Assembly: GCF_001078055.1 (NCBI RefSeq)
Contig: NZ_CP010777.1
Location: forward strand, 1 to 64,000
DNA from: Rufibacter radiotolerans
GTDB lineage: Bacteria; Bacteroidota; Bacteroidia; Cytophagales; Hymenobacteraceae
Reading direction: 5' to 3'
DNA length: 64,000 nucleotides
Shown: piece by piece, positions 1 through 11,107 of the stretch
Position numbering within the stretch: position 1 is the stretch's first letter
Layout: every line of letters starts with the position of its first letter
Position numbers and translations under genes: made by a program
The notes under the pieces: model-generated
What the model was told of the DNA's origin: nothing
The model's input: only the letters and a program-made list of their open reading frames with translations
Databases searched by the model: none

Positions 1-2275
<2,275 letters not shown>

Positions 2276-2386
2276 ACCAAGGCGCGTACCCTACTTGTTC
2301 TCTTTCTTCCCATGTATATCAAAGCACCCCCCGACATCATTGAGCACGCGTAGCGATACCGTGCGGTAGGCAGAGATGCCTCAAGG

Positions 2387-2498
<112 letters not shown>

Positions 2499-2511
2499 CC
2501 CCAACAACCCC

Positions 2512-2550
2512 CGAGGGCCCCCCAGCGATGGACGGGCCCTCGAGGCGTTT
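2512..2550 (+). terminator. rRNA operon terminator
   Basis: Inverted repeat CGAGGGCCC (2512-2520) and GGGCCCTCG (2534-2542), a 9-bp GC-rich stem followed by AGGCGTTTT. It lies directly behind 5S, so it most likely ends the rRNA transcript. Confidence 0.75.
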
Positions 2551-2656
2551 TGGGGAAGGGGAACGGGGTAAAGAGAGGGTAGATGGGAGCTGTCATTGAT
2601 GTCTTAGACTTACATCAAAGCAAAACAAATTAGTTAAATGCTTGATTATAAAAAGT

Positions 2657-2695
2657 AAGAGGCCCGGTTATCTTATGTAACCGGGCCTCTTCTTT
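2657..2695. terminator. Second strong hairpin terminator behind the rRNA operon
   Basis: A 14-bp stem, AAGAGGCCCGGTTA (2657-2670) against TAACCGGGCCTCTT (2678-2691), then CTTTT. The other strand also has a T-rich flank, so it could work both ways. It shares the string GCCCGGTTATCTTA with the minus strand of the hairpin at 57875-57907. Confidence 0.8.
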
Positions 2696-3003
2696 TGGAA
2701 AGTTCTCTAACTGCGCAGGGGGATTCAAAAGCTTTTGGATTTTGCTTCAATAAATCAGTGGGTTTATTTTTTAGGAAATGCTACCCAGTGGTTAGTACTT
2801 TCTTTGCCCTTTGATAATTCATTTATCTATAAGCTTTAATTAAATTGTGAGTCCAATTATTTTAGCGGTTATGATAGCTGACTTCCGGAAAGATGAAGGC
2901 TCCTCATTAGCTTTCTTATATGCTAAATATTTAACTTTAAATAGTGAAAGGCTATCAGCTTGAATCTACTTTTGCTTACTTATAATTTAGAATTGTTCAT
3001 GGC
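2696..3003. other. AT-rich intergenic stretch, no gene seen
   Basis: About 300 bases between the rRNA terminators and the hairpin behind the M16-like gene. It is clearly richer in A and T than its surroundings, has no convincing open reading frame or tRNA, and carries none of the dispersed palindromes found in most other gaps of the window. Confidence 0.6.
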
Positions 3004-3067
3004 AATCTCTTTAAGCTAAAATGCCTTGGCTAATTATTTAACCAAGGCATTTTAGCTTAAAGAGATT
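3004..3067 (-). terminator. Perfect 26-bp hairpin behind the M16-like gene
   Basis: Bases 3004-3029 are the exact reverse complement of 3042-3067, with a 12-nt loop. The outer part of the stem is AATCTCTTTAAGC and the inner part ATGCCTTGG. It begins about 9 nt past the M16-like stop codon on the minus strand. The stem is much longer than a usual intrinsic terminator and has no clear T-run, so it could instead be an mRNA-end stabiliser or a repeat. Confidence 0.7.
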
Positions 3068-3076
3068 AAGTTATAC

Positions 3077-4360
3077 TTATCCCTTAGGTGTTCCGCCCGT
3101 TACTACTTTAAAGAAATCCTCTTCGGAAAGGTAATTTTTGGCTGCCTCCTTTAATTGGTCAGCGCTTAGGCTTTGAATCTCCTTTAATAGGTTTGTGTAA
3201 AAATCAGCAGGGAGTCTTAGGAGTACATTAGATTTATATTTATCCATTTTGTCAAACAAAGTGGCATGGTCTGATAAGAACTTTCCGGCAAGGTGTTTTT
3301 TAACAGTGGTCAGTTCCTCTTCTGTCACTTCCTCCTGCTTTAGCTTATCCAGCTCTTTAGAAATCTCCTCTAGTGTTTCTTCTATCTTGTCTCCTTTGAT
3401 ATCTGTTCCAAGGGAAAATAGGGAGTCATGCTCTTTCTGGGATAAGGAAGAATAGACGCCATAGGTATAGCCTTTTTCTTCCCGTATGTTTTTCATTAAC
3501 CTAGACCCAAAGTATCCGCCTAAAGTATGGTTAAGCAAGTATAGTGCAGGGTAATCTGGGTGAGTAGGTTTAATGATAGACTTCCCAACTCGTATAGCGG
3601 CCTGCATCTGATTAGAGGTTGGATCAATAATCAACCTTGGAGATAATGCCTTGGCCGCTATAAGGGGTTCTTCTAAAGTCTGAGATGATGAAGCGTTAAG
3701 CTTTTCTAGTATTGCAGAAAAGGCCTGGTTATTTATATCGCCGGTAATGAAGACCTCCGCCGTTGAATAATTATAGGCCTTTTGATGGAAAGATGCTAAG
3801 CTCTCTTTCTGGACCGCTGCCACTTCTTCCTCTGACGTGAAGGTGGCGTAAGGATGGCCTTTCCCATAAATAGCCGTCGTGAAAGTCTCTGTGGAGAGGT
3901 AGCTGTTCTTTTGCTTATCAACGGCTAAGGATTGTATGATCCTTTGCTTTAATAAGTCAAACTCTTCCTGCGGAAAAGACGGCTGTTCAATAATTTCAAA
4001 CGTGAGCGGCAAAAGATCAGGAAGGAACTTAGAGAGACAGTACAAGGTCACCGTGGTTCTGTCAAAGCCATGAGAGACTTCCAGGGAGGCCCCATAGAAA
4101 TCAGTGATATCCGCAATCTGTTTAGCAGAGTGATGGAGGGTGCCTTCTTTCAGCATTTTAGCCGTTAAGGAAGCAACGCCAGGAAAGGGCTGATACCATT
4201 TACCTCCTTTGAAGACAAACTCAATTCTGATGACCGGTTGCACCGAATTTTGGAACACGTGTAAACGTGCGCCTGAAGGAGTAATTAAAACTTCAGGGTG
4301 AACAGATAAATCACTTGAAAGCTCAGCAATAGCTGGAGCTACGGTACGGATCAAAGTCAT
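3077..4360 (-). CDS. M16 family peptidase-like protein lacking the zinc motif
   Basis: 427 residues, the length of a single bacterial M16 (insulinase-like) subunit, with both M16 halves present. The C-terminal half keeps the family signature GYFGSRL...REEKGYTYG (about residues 285-310). At the place where an active subunit has HxxEH this protein reads GVASLTAKMLKEGT (residues 61-74), with neither histidine. In M16 heterodimers the non-catalytic partner has such an empty site, so this is probably a substrate-binding partner rather than an active protease. Such genes usually sit beside a catalytic M16 gene; none is visible here. There is no obvious signal peptide. It starts 6 nt after porV on the same strand, so it is probably the last gene of porU-porV-M16. 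Confidence 0.85.
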   Translation of the reverse strand: MTLIRTVAPAIAELSSDLSVHPEVLITPSGARLHVFQNSVQPVIRIEFVFKGGKWYQPFPGVASLTAKMLKEGTLHHSAKQIADITDFYGASLEVSHGFDRTTVTLYCLSKFLPDLLPLTFEIIEQPSFPQEEFDLLKQRIIQSLAVDKQKNSYLSTETFTTAIYGKGHPYATFTSEEEVAAVQKESLASFHQKAYNYSTAEVFITGDINNQAFSAILEKLNASSSQTLEEPLIAAKALSPRLIIDPTSNQMQAAIRVGKSIIKPTHPDYPALYLLNHTLGGYFGSRLMKNIREEKGYTYGVYSSLSQKEHDSLFSLGTDIKGDKIEETLEEISKELDKLKQEEVTEEELTTVKKHLAGKFLSDHATLFDKMDKYKSNVLLRLPADFYTNLLKEIQSLSADQLKEAAKNYLSEEDFFKVVTGGTPKG

Positions 4361-4366
4361 AAATGA

Positions 4367-5524
4367 TTATTCGGCTCCGTCTAATTTAAAGTGAAGCGAG
4401 AAACGGATGGTTTGCGCTAATGGGCTGTTTTGTTCATTAGGTACCATATAGGCTGCATCTACGCCAAATTTCTGATATCTGATACCAAGGCCCATGGCCA
4501 GAAACTGACGACCTCCTTTAAGCTCATTCTCAAAGAAATATCCTGCCCGTGCCGCAAACATGTTATCATACCAGTATTCTAAACCGGTAGAAAGGGTCAC
4601 TTCCTTTAACTCCTCGCTGCCACCGCCCGGGGCGTCTGTAAAGGATTTGAAAATACCTGAGAAGACATTGGTTTGGTCATTGGCTGAGGCATCATCTGGT
4701 CTTGAATAAGGTACCAGTAATTTATTACCATCAATGGCCAGGGTGAGTTTGTTGTAAGGATCAAGCTCCATAGTAATGGCAGTACCCAAGCGAAGATTGG
4801 TAGGCAGGAAATCTTTACGGCCAGCGGTAGAATAAGAAATCTTAGCGCCCACGTTAGAGATATTTCCACCTAAGGCCAAGTTGTAGTTCTTGCTACCTAA
4901 GGCAAGATCTTTGGTGTAATAGATACCTAGGTCTACAGAGGCAGAATTACCAGGCGTTGACTCAAAGTTGCCGCTGGGGCTCACCACATTGGTATTACCA
5001 GCTAAGTTAGATCTAATATACCGGGCTCCCACGCCAAGGCTTAAGTTCTCGCTCAGTTTTTGGCCATAAGAAAGGTTAATGGCATACTCCTTCGGGTTGA
5101 AGGGCTGGAAGTCATTGCCGGTCTGTGAAAAAACAATTTCTCCCAAATCAAAATACAGCATAGACAGCGCTATAGAGGAGTTAGGGCTTAGTTTCTTATG
5201 GGCAGACAGGTACGCCAGGTACATATCATCTACTACATTCCGTAACCAGGGAGTGTAAGACAAGGAGGCTTCAAAGTCTGACTCTAGAAAGCCAAGCTTG
5301 GCCGGGTTCCAGTGAGGGGAATTAACATCTGGTGATGTGGCCACACCTGCATCTCCCATCGCTGCCGCACGGGCATCTGGGGCTACTAATAATACTGGAA
5401 CAGCAGTGGTAATAGGACGGTAGTCTTGGTTCTGACCAATGGAGTTTTGTGCCAACGCCGAAAGGCCAGAGAAAGAGACTAACAGAATACCCAGAATAGT
5501 AGATCTGATAAAGGTGTAGTTCAT
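4367..5524 (-). CDS. porV: Type IX secretion outer-membrane protein PorV (LptO)
   Basis: 385 residues with a signal peptide ending LSALA|QNS. The mature part opens with the PorV-typical segment AITTAVPVLLVAPDARAAAM-like (here PITTAVPVLLVAPDARAAAM, about residues 37-56) and continues as an FadL-like beta barrel with alternating strands up to a terminal SLHFKL segment. In the T9SS, PorV binds cargo C-terminal domains after passage through the SprA channel and brings them to the sortase PorU. It lies 30 nt downstream of porU and 6 nt upstream of the M16-like gene, matching the usual porU-porV pairing. Confidence 0.95.
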   Translation of the reverse strand: MNYTFIRSTILGILLVSFSGLSALAQNSIGQNQDYRPITTAVPVLLVAPDARAAAMGDAGVATSPDVNSPHWNPAKLGFLESDFEASLSYTPWLRNVVDDMYLAYLSAHKKLSPNSSIALSMLYFDLGEIVFSQTGNDFQPFNPKEYAINLSYGQKLSENLSLGVGARYIRSNLAGNTNVVSPSGNFESTPGNSASVDLGIYYTKDLALGSKNYNLALGGNISNVGAKISYSTAGRKDFLPTNLRLGTAITMELDPYNKLTLAIDGNKLLVPYSRPDDASANDQTNVFSGIFKSFTDAPGGGSEELKEVTLSTGLEYWYDNMFAARAGYFFENELKGGRQFLAMGLGIRYQKFGVDAAYMVPNEQNSPLAQTIRFSLHFKLDGAE

Positions 5525-5554
5525 GTGGTAGAAGTTGATGTAATAGCAGATACG

Positions 5555-8500
5555 TTATTTTAGTAAAACTAGCTTTTCAAAACGGGAAGTTGTTGCTCCA
5601 TCCAATCGAGAACGAATATTTACTTTATAAATATATACACCTTTCGCTAAATTATCATGGTGGTCATCTTTACCGTCCCAGGTAATGTCAGAAAAGTGGG
5701 TATTTCCGTTGCTGAACCCATGCAACGTTTTAACCATTTTACCAGAAACGGTGAAAATCTGAATAAGGATATCTAATTCTTGCCCCGGCCGGTTATGGTC
5801 AAAATGGAAGGTAGTTTTGTGTAGGAACGGGTTAGGTATATTGTAAACATGGTCTAACGTAAGCTTTTCAGAGGATGCCACAATAAACTCCAGTTTACTG
5901 GTACTGGAGTTGTTATGGGTATCCCAGGCCTTGAGGGTAAGGGTGTGCGGCCCCGGCGTTAAGTTCTTGAGCGCATAGCGCACCTTCCCAGATTGGTAGG
6001 AATCCACATCTGCCGTATAGAACTCATTCAGGACAATAGGGTTTTCCGTTTTCTCATCCAGAATGGCGATAATCTCATGCCCTATGCCTGCCCCAGCCGT
6101 ATTGATTCCGTTCTCATCAAATAAATGCGCTAAAAAAGTGGCCTCAGTGCCGGCCAATCCCCCTGATACAAAGGATTCATCATTTAGAAACAGCTTCAGC
6201 TGCGGAGGCGTGTTATCTGCTGATACGTTAGCATTTGCACCCCCAACCGGCACTGGCGTAGCACCATGCGCGTCTGAAGAGGGGGAGAAGGCATATAAGT
6301 GGATGCTTCCGGCCCCAATCTGATAATTAATGTCCTTAGGCACCACCATGGCTATTTCAAACACGCCGTTCTTCACCGAAGCCAGACCGTCATATAATAC
6401 ATTGTTTCGGCTGAGTACTTGGCGTTTTGGGTTCTGGTCTCCCAGCGTGGTAAGAGGCGCTCGCTTGTCATACACCGTTACCTGAACCTGCCCCTGGAAG
6501 TCTGTAGCTACCTGCTGCTGGCTGTTTCTTACATAACCTTCCAGACGTACCGTAGAAAGCGCCTTAAGCGTATCTGAGGCGGCGGCAGAGAATGGTTTGC
6601 CATTCAGTTTGGAAAGCAGCACCTCCTGCGCCGGATAGGCCAGCCGCATGGAAGGGTCACCCAGCAAGGCGAAGTTCCGGTTGTTTACCCCAAACAAACT
6701 GGCATTCTTGGTTTGGTTCATGAGCACCCCCAGCGTAGGCATAGCACCGTTCGCAAGCGGCTTGAACAGGAACTGAAAAAAATTGGTATTCAAGGCCCGG
6801 TTGCCGTCTGAGTACACAGGGCGGGTAGTCGTAAGAAGTCCCACGGCCCCACCATCCGGGTGGAAAAGGGCGGTTTCAGCACCTGAGTTGCGGCGTGGGT
6901 CATCATAGCGCCCAAACTCACAGGTAGCGGTCAGGAAAAAGGTGAGGCGGTTGGCATTCTTCCAATCCAGTATTTCAGGTATGGTCACAATCTGCTCATC
7001 TGCCAGGCTTAAAGCATTACCGTGGCCTGTGTAATTGGTCACCAGCGCTCCCTTTTCAATGGCTTCGCGCAAGGCCTTATTGGTTTCTGGCGACCGCTGC
7101 CCGTTAGGCACGGAAATCTGCGGGTACAGATCTAGGTAAATCTTTTGGGGCAGATACGCGGGGTAATTTCGCTCTACAAACTCGGCCAGGTAATCGGCGT
7201 CATTTAGGTGTTCGTTGGTGTCCCCGTCATCGGCCAGGAAAATGAGGCGCTTCCGCCAGTTGCCCAAGGCTTGCTCGCTTTCATACCGGATGATCTTATC
7301 TATGATCAGGTCTGCTTCAGCCGCAGACTTAACTGGAAGCCTGCCAATGCCCACATCCAGCAAGTGGCTAAGCGAAAAATTCACCTCAGACCATTCGCCT
7401 TCCTCCTCATCCAGAAAACCGATGTAGTCATCTGAAGAGTAAGACGTGATAGGGTCCAAGGATTGCCTGGACTCATAAATGGGAATGAAGTTAGTGTTCT
7501 GCGGGAGCCGTCGCTTGGGGTCAAAAGAGGCATCGCCCAGCAGAATCACCTGCAGCAGGTCATCACCCTGTTTATTGCTGCGGGTATGCAGCATCTTTAA
7601 AAAATCGCGCAAGGCGGTAATGTCCGGTTTACCCGAAGAGAACTCCTCATAGATTTTAGAAAGCTGCACCACCTCCACCTGCAACCCGTTCCGGCTACTG
7701 CGGTGGCTGGCCAGACGCTGGGCCTGCGCGGCGAAGGCGGCAGGGGTAATGATCACCACGTCCAGTTTGCCGTCCAGGTTCAGGCTGTGCAGGTTCTGGT
7801 TGGCTACTTTGCCGTGCAGGCTGGGAGCAGGAAAGGTGTTCCACTGGAACACGACATATTCCTGCAGTAGCTGGCTGGCCGCCGAAAAAGAAGCTATACT
7901 GTTGTTGATAGAAAGCGCTTGCCTGTAAGGTTTGAGCGGGTCGGTCACGTTCCACACCTGCGCCTCTGCAGAGACGCCACTGATCTGAAAAGTGCTGGCA
8001 GGATTCTGCCGGCTGGCCAGGGACCGGAACCCGGTTTGGTTCCCGTACAGCTTCAGTTGCCGCTGCGAGGAAAGCGTGAAGTAATTCAGGTAGCCCGTAG
8101 CCGAGGAAGAGCCGCCGGGTTGATAGGTATAGGAAACCGCCAGGTCATTGGTATAGCCCAAAGAGCCCAAGGCTGGAGAAAACTGCAGGACGTGGTTCAC
8201 GCCTTCGGGGTGATAACTAAAAGAACCCCTGCCTGAGATGTCATGGATGCCTTGCACGGCCCCGTTCAATCGCACCGTAAAGGAACTGTTCAAAGGAGAG
8301 TTGGCCATTACCGCCGAGGTAAGCCAAACGGTGCTGTTAGAAACGAGGTCTGAGGCCGGAACCGTGAAGTTTTGCTGCGGGGCAAAAGAAGTGAATTCCT
8401 CGCCGTACCATTCGCGGCCAGAGTTGACCATGTTGCGCAGGTCTGCCTCATGGAACCACCGCTCATCATACGAGGTAATGACCGGGAAAGAGCCTGCCAG

Positions 8501-9412
8501 GGAAGCCTGTTGCCCCACCCGTAGTCCCGCTGTGGAGCCCACGGTGACATAGTAATAAGTGGTATCTGTATACAGGTTGAACGAATGGAGGAACGGGTTT
8601 TGCCCGGTCACGTTATTCACTGCCCAGGTATGCGGCCCTTGCCCATAAAACAGGAGGTAGTCATTGGCGTCAAAGCTGCCGTCCTGCTCGCCTTCTACCC
8701 AAATGGCATTCTCTACCAGGTCATCGGGGCGGGGAGCCGCATTGGGTTGGGGAAGCATACCGCCCCCGTTGCCATACAGCTTGAGGTTGCGTGGGTTCAG
8801 GCCCTGCAGGTTAACCCCCAAGGACTGCAGCGCCGCCCGGTCCAGTTTATAGAGGCCATTGGCAGGCACGCCAATCTTAAACCAGTCGCCGGTGCTTAAA
8901 ACAGAGCGAGAGGCATAGGTGCGAAGCGGAGCGGATTGGCCCGGCGCTTTTCTGGCAGTACTGCCGGAAGTGGAAAACCTATACCCAAAAGAAAGAAGCT
9001 TTTCAACGGCCCCGGTCTGCGGGTTTAGCCGGAAAGGCTGAAAGGCAACTACGGAATGAGGGACCCGGTTAGAAATACCCGAACTTATAGAAAAAGAGAT
9101 TTCCGTTTTAAGCCCGTTTTTTGGAAAAGAGCGCAATTCTGGCTCTGTTAAAGGGGCAAACTCTACTTGGGTAAATTCAAAAGAACGGACGCTTGTGTTG
9201 GGGATAGGCAGCAGCAGGTAAGGAATTTCTTCCCGGTTCAGAAAGGCGGCCTCCTCAAAGGTGGGCATTACCGAAGCTACGGGAGCACCGGCCGCCGGGC
9301 TAGCCGCAACTGCTTGCCACCGCACGGTGTAGGTAGCCTCAGATTGGGCCCAAGCGGCAACAGCCATCACCCAAAAGCTTACGGCAAGCAGAAACGTTCT
9401 TACAAGATGCAT
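5555..9412 (-). CDS. porU: Type IX secretion sortase PorU (gingipain-like C25 family)
   Basis: 1285 residues. The signal peptide ends AVAAWA|QSE. An N-terminal beta-rich region precedes a gingipain-like cysteine protease domain (about residues 550-930). The catalytic His is H797 in NYTGHGN and the Cys is C831 in TATCEFGRYDDP. The end (from about residue 1190) is an Ig-like C-terminal domain with the PNPF motif, ending FEKLVLLK. PorU cuts the C-terminal signal from T9SS cargo and attaches anionic LPS or a similar glycolipid. Its CTD is normally retained. Length and domain order are ordinary. The next upstream gene, pssA, is 228 nt away, so a promoter is expected in that gap, though I could not recognise one. 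Confidence 0.95.
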   Translation of the reverse strand: MHLVRTFLLAVSFWVMAVAAWAQSEATYTVRWQAVAASPAAGAPVASVMPTFEEAAFLNREEIPYLLLPIPNTSVRSFEFTQVEFAPLTEPELRSFPKNGLKTEISFSISSGISNRVPHSVVAFQPFRLNPQTGAVEKLLSFGYRFSTSGSTARKAPGQSAPLRTYASRSVLSTGDWFKIGVPANGLYKLDRAALQSLGVNLQGLNPRNLKLYGNGGGMLPQPNAAPRPDDLVENAIWVEGEQDGSFDANDYLLFYGQGPHTWAVNNVTGQNPFLHSFNLYTDTTYYYVTVGSTAGLRVGQQASLAGSFPVITSYDERWFHEADLRNMVNSGREWYGEEFTSFAPQQNFTVPASDLVSNSTVWLTSAVMANSPLNSSFTVRLNGAVQGIHDISGRGSFSYHPEGVNHVLQFSPALGSLGYTNDLAVSYTYQPGGSSSATGYLNYFTLSSQRQLKLYGNQTGFRSLASRQNPASTFQISGVSAEAQVWNVTDPLKPYRQALSINNSIASFSAASQLLQEYVVFQWNTFPAPSLHGKVANQNLHSLNLDGKLDVVIITPAAFAAQAQRLASHRSSRNGLQVEVVQLSKIYEEFSSGKPDITALRDFLKMLHTRSNKQGDDLLQVILLGDASFDPKRRLPQNTNFIPIYESRQSLDPITSYSSDDYIGFLDEEEGEWSEVNFSLSHLLDVGIGRLPVKSAAEADLIIDKIIRYESEQALGNWRKRLIFLADDGDTNEHLNDADYLAEFVERNYPAYLPQKIYLDLYPQISVPNGQRSPETNKALREAIEKGALVTNYTGHGNALSLADEQIVTIPEILDWKNANRLTFFLTATCEFGRYDDPRRNSGAETALFHPDGGAVGLLTTTRPVYSDGNRALNTNFFQFLFKPLANGAMPTLGVLMNQTKNASLFGVNNRNFALLGDPSMRLAYPAQEVLLSKLNGKPFSAAASDTLKALSTVRLEGYVRNSQQQVATDFQGQVQVTVYDKRAPLTTLGDQNPKRQVLSRNNVLYDGLASVKNGVFEIAMVVPKDINYQIGAGSIHLYAFSPSSDAHGATPVPVGGANANVSADNTPPQLKLFLNDESFVSGGLAGTEATFLAHLFDENGINTAGAGIGHEIIAILDEKTENPIVLNEFYTADVDSYQSGKVRYALKNLTPGPHTLTLKAWDTHNNSSTSKLEFIVASSEKLTLDHVYNIPNPFLHKTTFHFDHNRPGQELDILIQIFTVSGKMVKTLHGFSNGNTHFSDITWDGKDDHHDNLAKGVYIYKVNIRSRLDGATTSRFEKLVLLK

Positions 9413-9640
9413 GTACGCGGGTAAAATAACTCACTTCGCAACATAGTACCACACGCTTAGGTTCAGGCGGCAAAGCCTTAGAACCTGGTGGGTATACTTA
9501 ATTGGCAGTGAGGTGATAAGATAAGGATTCAGGCTCATTTTTGCCACTCCTTGCATCAAAAACCTGGCTCTGGCCTAAATGTTCTGCTCCCCACCTGATT
9601 GCTTCCCGCTGGGGCATGATTTTATGCTGGGCGGTAAGAT

Positions 9641-10351
9641 TTAAATGGCAGAGGGTTTCAAGAAGGATAACAGAATGTATAAACCAATGATAAGCGGAAT
9701 GGCGGTAACATTAAGCCCTATCAGAAACAGAACCGCAAGGCCTAAAAAAATAAACCTGATCTCATTTCCCTTCCAGGCGAAGCTTTTGAACTTAAGCGCA
9801 AACAGGGGTAACTCCGCTACCAGCAAATAAGAGAAAAGCAGCGTAATGCCCAGCAACACATAAGGGTTCAGAATCACGCTTGTCAGCCCGAAGGCGTCAT
9901 AGCCCAGAATAAGCGGCAGGGAGATGACAAAGAGCGTGGAGGCCGGCGTGGGTACTCCAATGAAAGAGGACGTCTGGCGGGTGTCAATGTTGAACTTGGC
10001 CAGCCGCAGACCAGAGAAAATGGTGATGATGAACCCGGTAAACGGGAGCCAGAAAGGCAAATCAGTGCCCGCCGGTGATTCCTCTAAACTTCTGGTCATC
10101 AACTGCAGCATCATGGCGCCGGGCACTACCCCAAAAGACACCATGTCTGCCAGTGAGTCCAGTTGCTTTCCTATTTCTGAGTAGGCATGCAGCACGCGGG
10201 CAACCATGCCGTCCATGAAGTCAAGCACAGCTGCCAGCACCACCAGGTAAGCGGCAGTGGTCAGGTCATTGTGTTTGAGGATAAAGTAGATAGCCAGACA
10301 ACCACAAAGCAGGTTCAGGCAGGTGATAAAGTTGGGGATATGTTTCTTCAT
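9641..10351 (-). CDS. pssA: CDP-diacylglycerol--serine O-phosphatidyltransferase
   Basis: 236 residues with about six to eight membrane segments. It makes phosphatidylserine from CDP-diacylglycerol and serine, the precursor of phosphatidylethanolamine. The CDP-alcohol phosphotransferase signature DGx2ARx8Gx3Dx3D is complete: it begins DGMVARVLHAYSEIG and ends QLDSLAD (about residues 48-70). The N-terminal KKHIPNFITCLNLLCG is typical of the type II enzyme. It starts 38 nt after the end of the MBL hydrolase gene on the same strand, separated by a dispersed palindrome, so the two may be co-transcribed. Confidence 0.95.
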   Translation of the reverse strand: MKKHIPNFITCLNLLCGCLAIYFILKHNDLTTAAYLVVLAAVLDFMDGMVARVLHAYSEIGKQLDSLADMVSFGVVPGAMMLQLMTRSLEESPAGTDLPFWLPFTGFIITIFSGLRLAKFNIDTRQTSSFIGVPTPASTLFVISLPLILGYDAFGLTSVILNPYVLLGITLLFSYLLVAELPLFALKFKSFAWKGNEIRFIFLGLAVLFLIGLNVTAIPLIIGLYILLSFLKPSAI

Positions 10352-10364
10352 AGAGGCGGGTAGA

Positions 10365-10404
10365 GCGTTTTGAGCCTGTTTTCCTGAAATCAGCGCAAAA
10401 ACGG
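10365..10404. repeat. Dispersed palindrome, copy 1
   Basis: About 40 nt, GCGTTTTGAGCCTGTTTTCC followed by the pairing right arm, slightly decayed (ATCAGCGCAAAAACGG). It spans the last codons and the TGA stop of the MBL hydrolase gene (stop at 10390-10392), so the repeat is partly coding. Confidence 0.8.
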
Positions 10405-11040
10405 ATTGCTGGCTTTTTCTTCCCCAATAGTGGTGGAAGGGCCGTGCCCAGGGTGTACGGTCACCTCGTCTGGCAGGATGAATAATTTAGTTTTGATGCT
10501 TTGGATAAGGGTATCATAATCGCCGCCCGGCAGGTCTGTGCGGCCAATGCTGCGCTGGAACAGCACATCGCCGCCCACTACGTTCTGGCTTTCTGCGTGG
10601 TAAAACACCACATGGCCCGGCGCATGGCCTGGGGTAAGGAGCACTTGCAACCTGGTGTTCCCAAACGCCACGTCCTCCCCTTCCTTCAGAAACTTCTCAG
10701 GCAGAATTTCCTGGTACTGCGGAAAGCCATAGGCCACCGAATAGGTAGGCACTGAGCGCAGCACCGGCAAATCGTCTTCATGGATTTCCAGCGGTACGCC
10801 ATAGGTATCGGCCACGAATTTGTTGCCCAGCACATGGTCAATGTGGCAATGGGTATTGAGCAAGCGCACCACTTTCAGTTCATTGGTTTTGATAAAGTCC
10901 TGCAGTTCCTGCTGCTCGGTTTTGTTGGAGCAGCCGGGGTCAATCACCACGCACTCCTTGGTGTCATCATACAACACGTAGGTGTTCTCTGAAAACGGAT
11001 TAAACGTGAAGCTTTCTATCTTAAAGGTGGTGGCAGGCAT
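10390..11040 (-). CDS. MBL-fold metallo-hydrolase (glyoxalase II-like)
   Basis: 216 residues, one metallo-beta-lactamase fold. The dinuclear metal motif HxHxDH is present as THCHIDH (about residues 62-68). Further ligands are in PGHAPGH, in GGDVLF (Asp) and in HPGHGPST. This is the compact hydroxyacylglutathione-hydrolase-like group. True substrates vary widely, so only hydrolysis of a thioester-like substrate can be suggested. It is divergent from the FAD oxidoreductase, with 67 nt between starts. The last residues (NPFLR) and stop are encoded inside a dispersed palindrome. Confidence 0.9.
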   Translation of the reverse strand: MPATTFKIESFTFNPFSENTYVLYDDTKECVVIDPGCSNKTEQQELQDFIKTNELKVVRLLNTHCHIDHVLGNKFVADTYGVPLEIHEDDLPVLRSVPTYSVAYGFPQYQEILPEKFLKEGEDVAFGNTRLQVLLTPGHAPGHVVFYHAESQNVVGGDVLFQRSIGRTDLPGGDYDTLIQSIKTKLFILPDEVTVHPGHGPSTTIGEEKASNPFLR

Positions 11041-11107
11041 GGGCGTATTCTCTTATTTTGATGGAGCTAAGTTACAGATTTCAGCGGCACAAGCCGTACC
11101 TTGCCGC

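Noticed and set aside
10982..11107. Upstream start for the FAD oxidoreductase
   Set aside because: It would add 42 residues ahead of the Rossmann fold and overlap the divergent MBL gene; ATG 11108 directly precedes the FAD motif.
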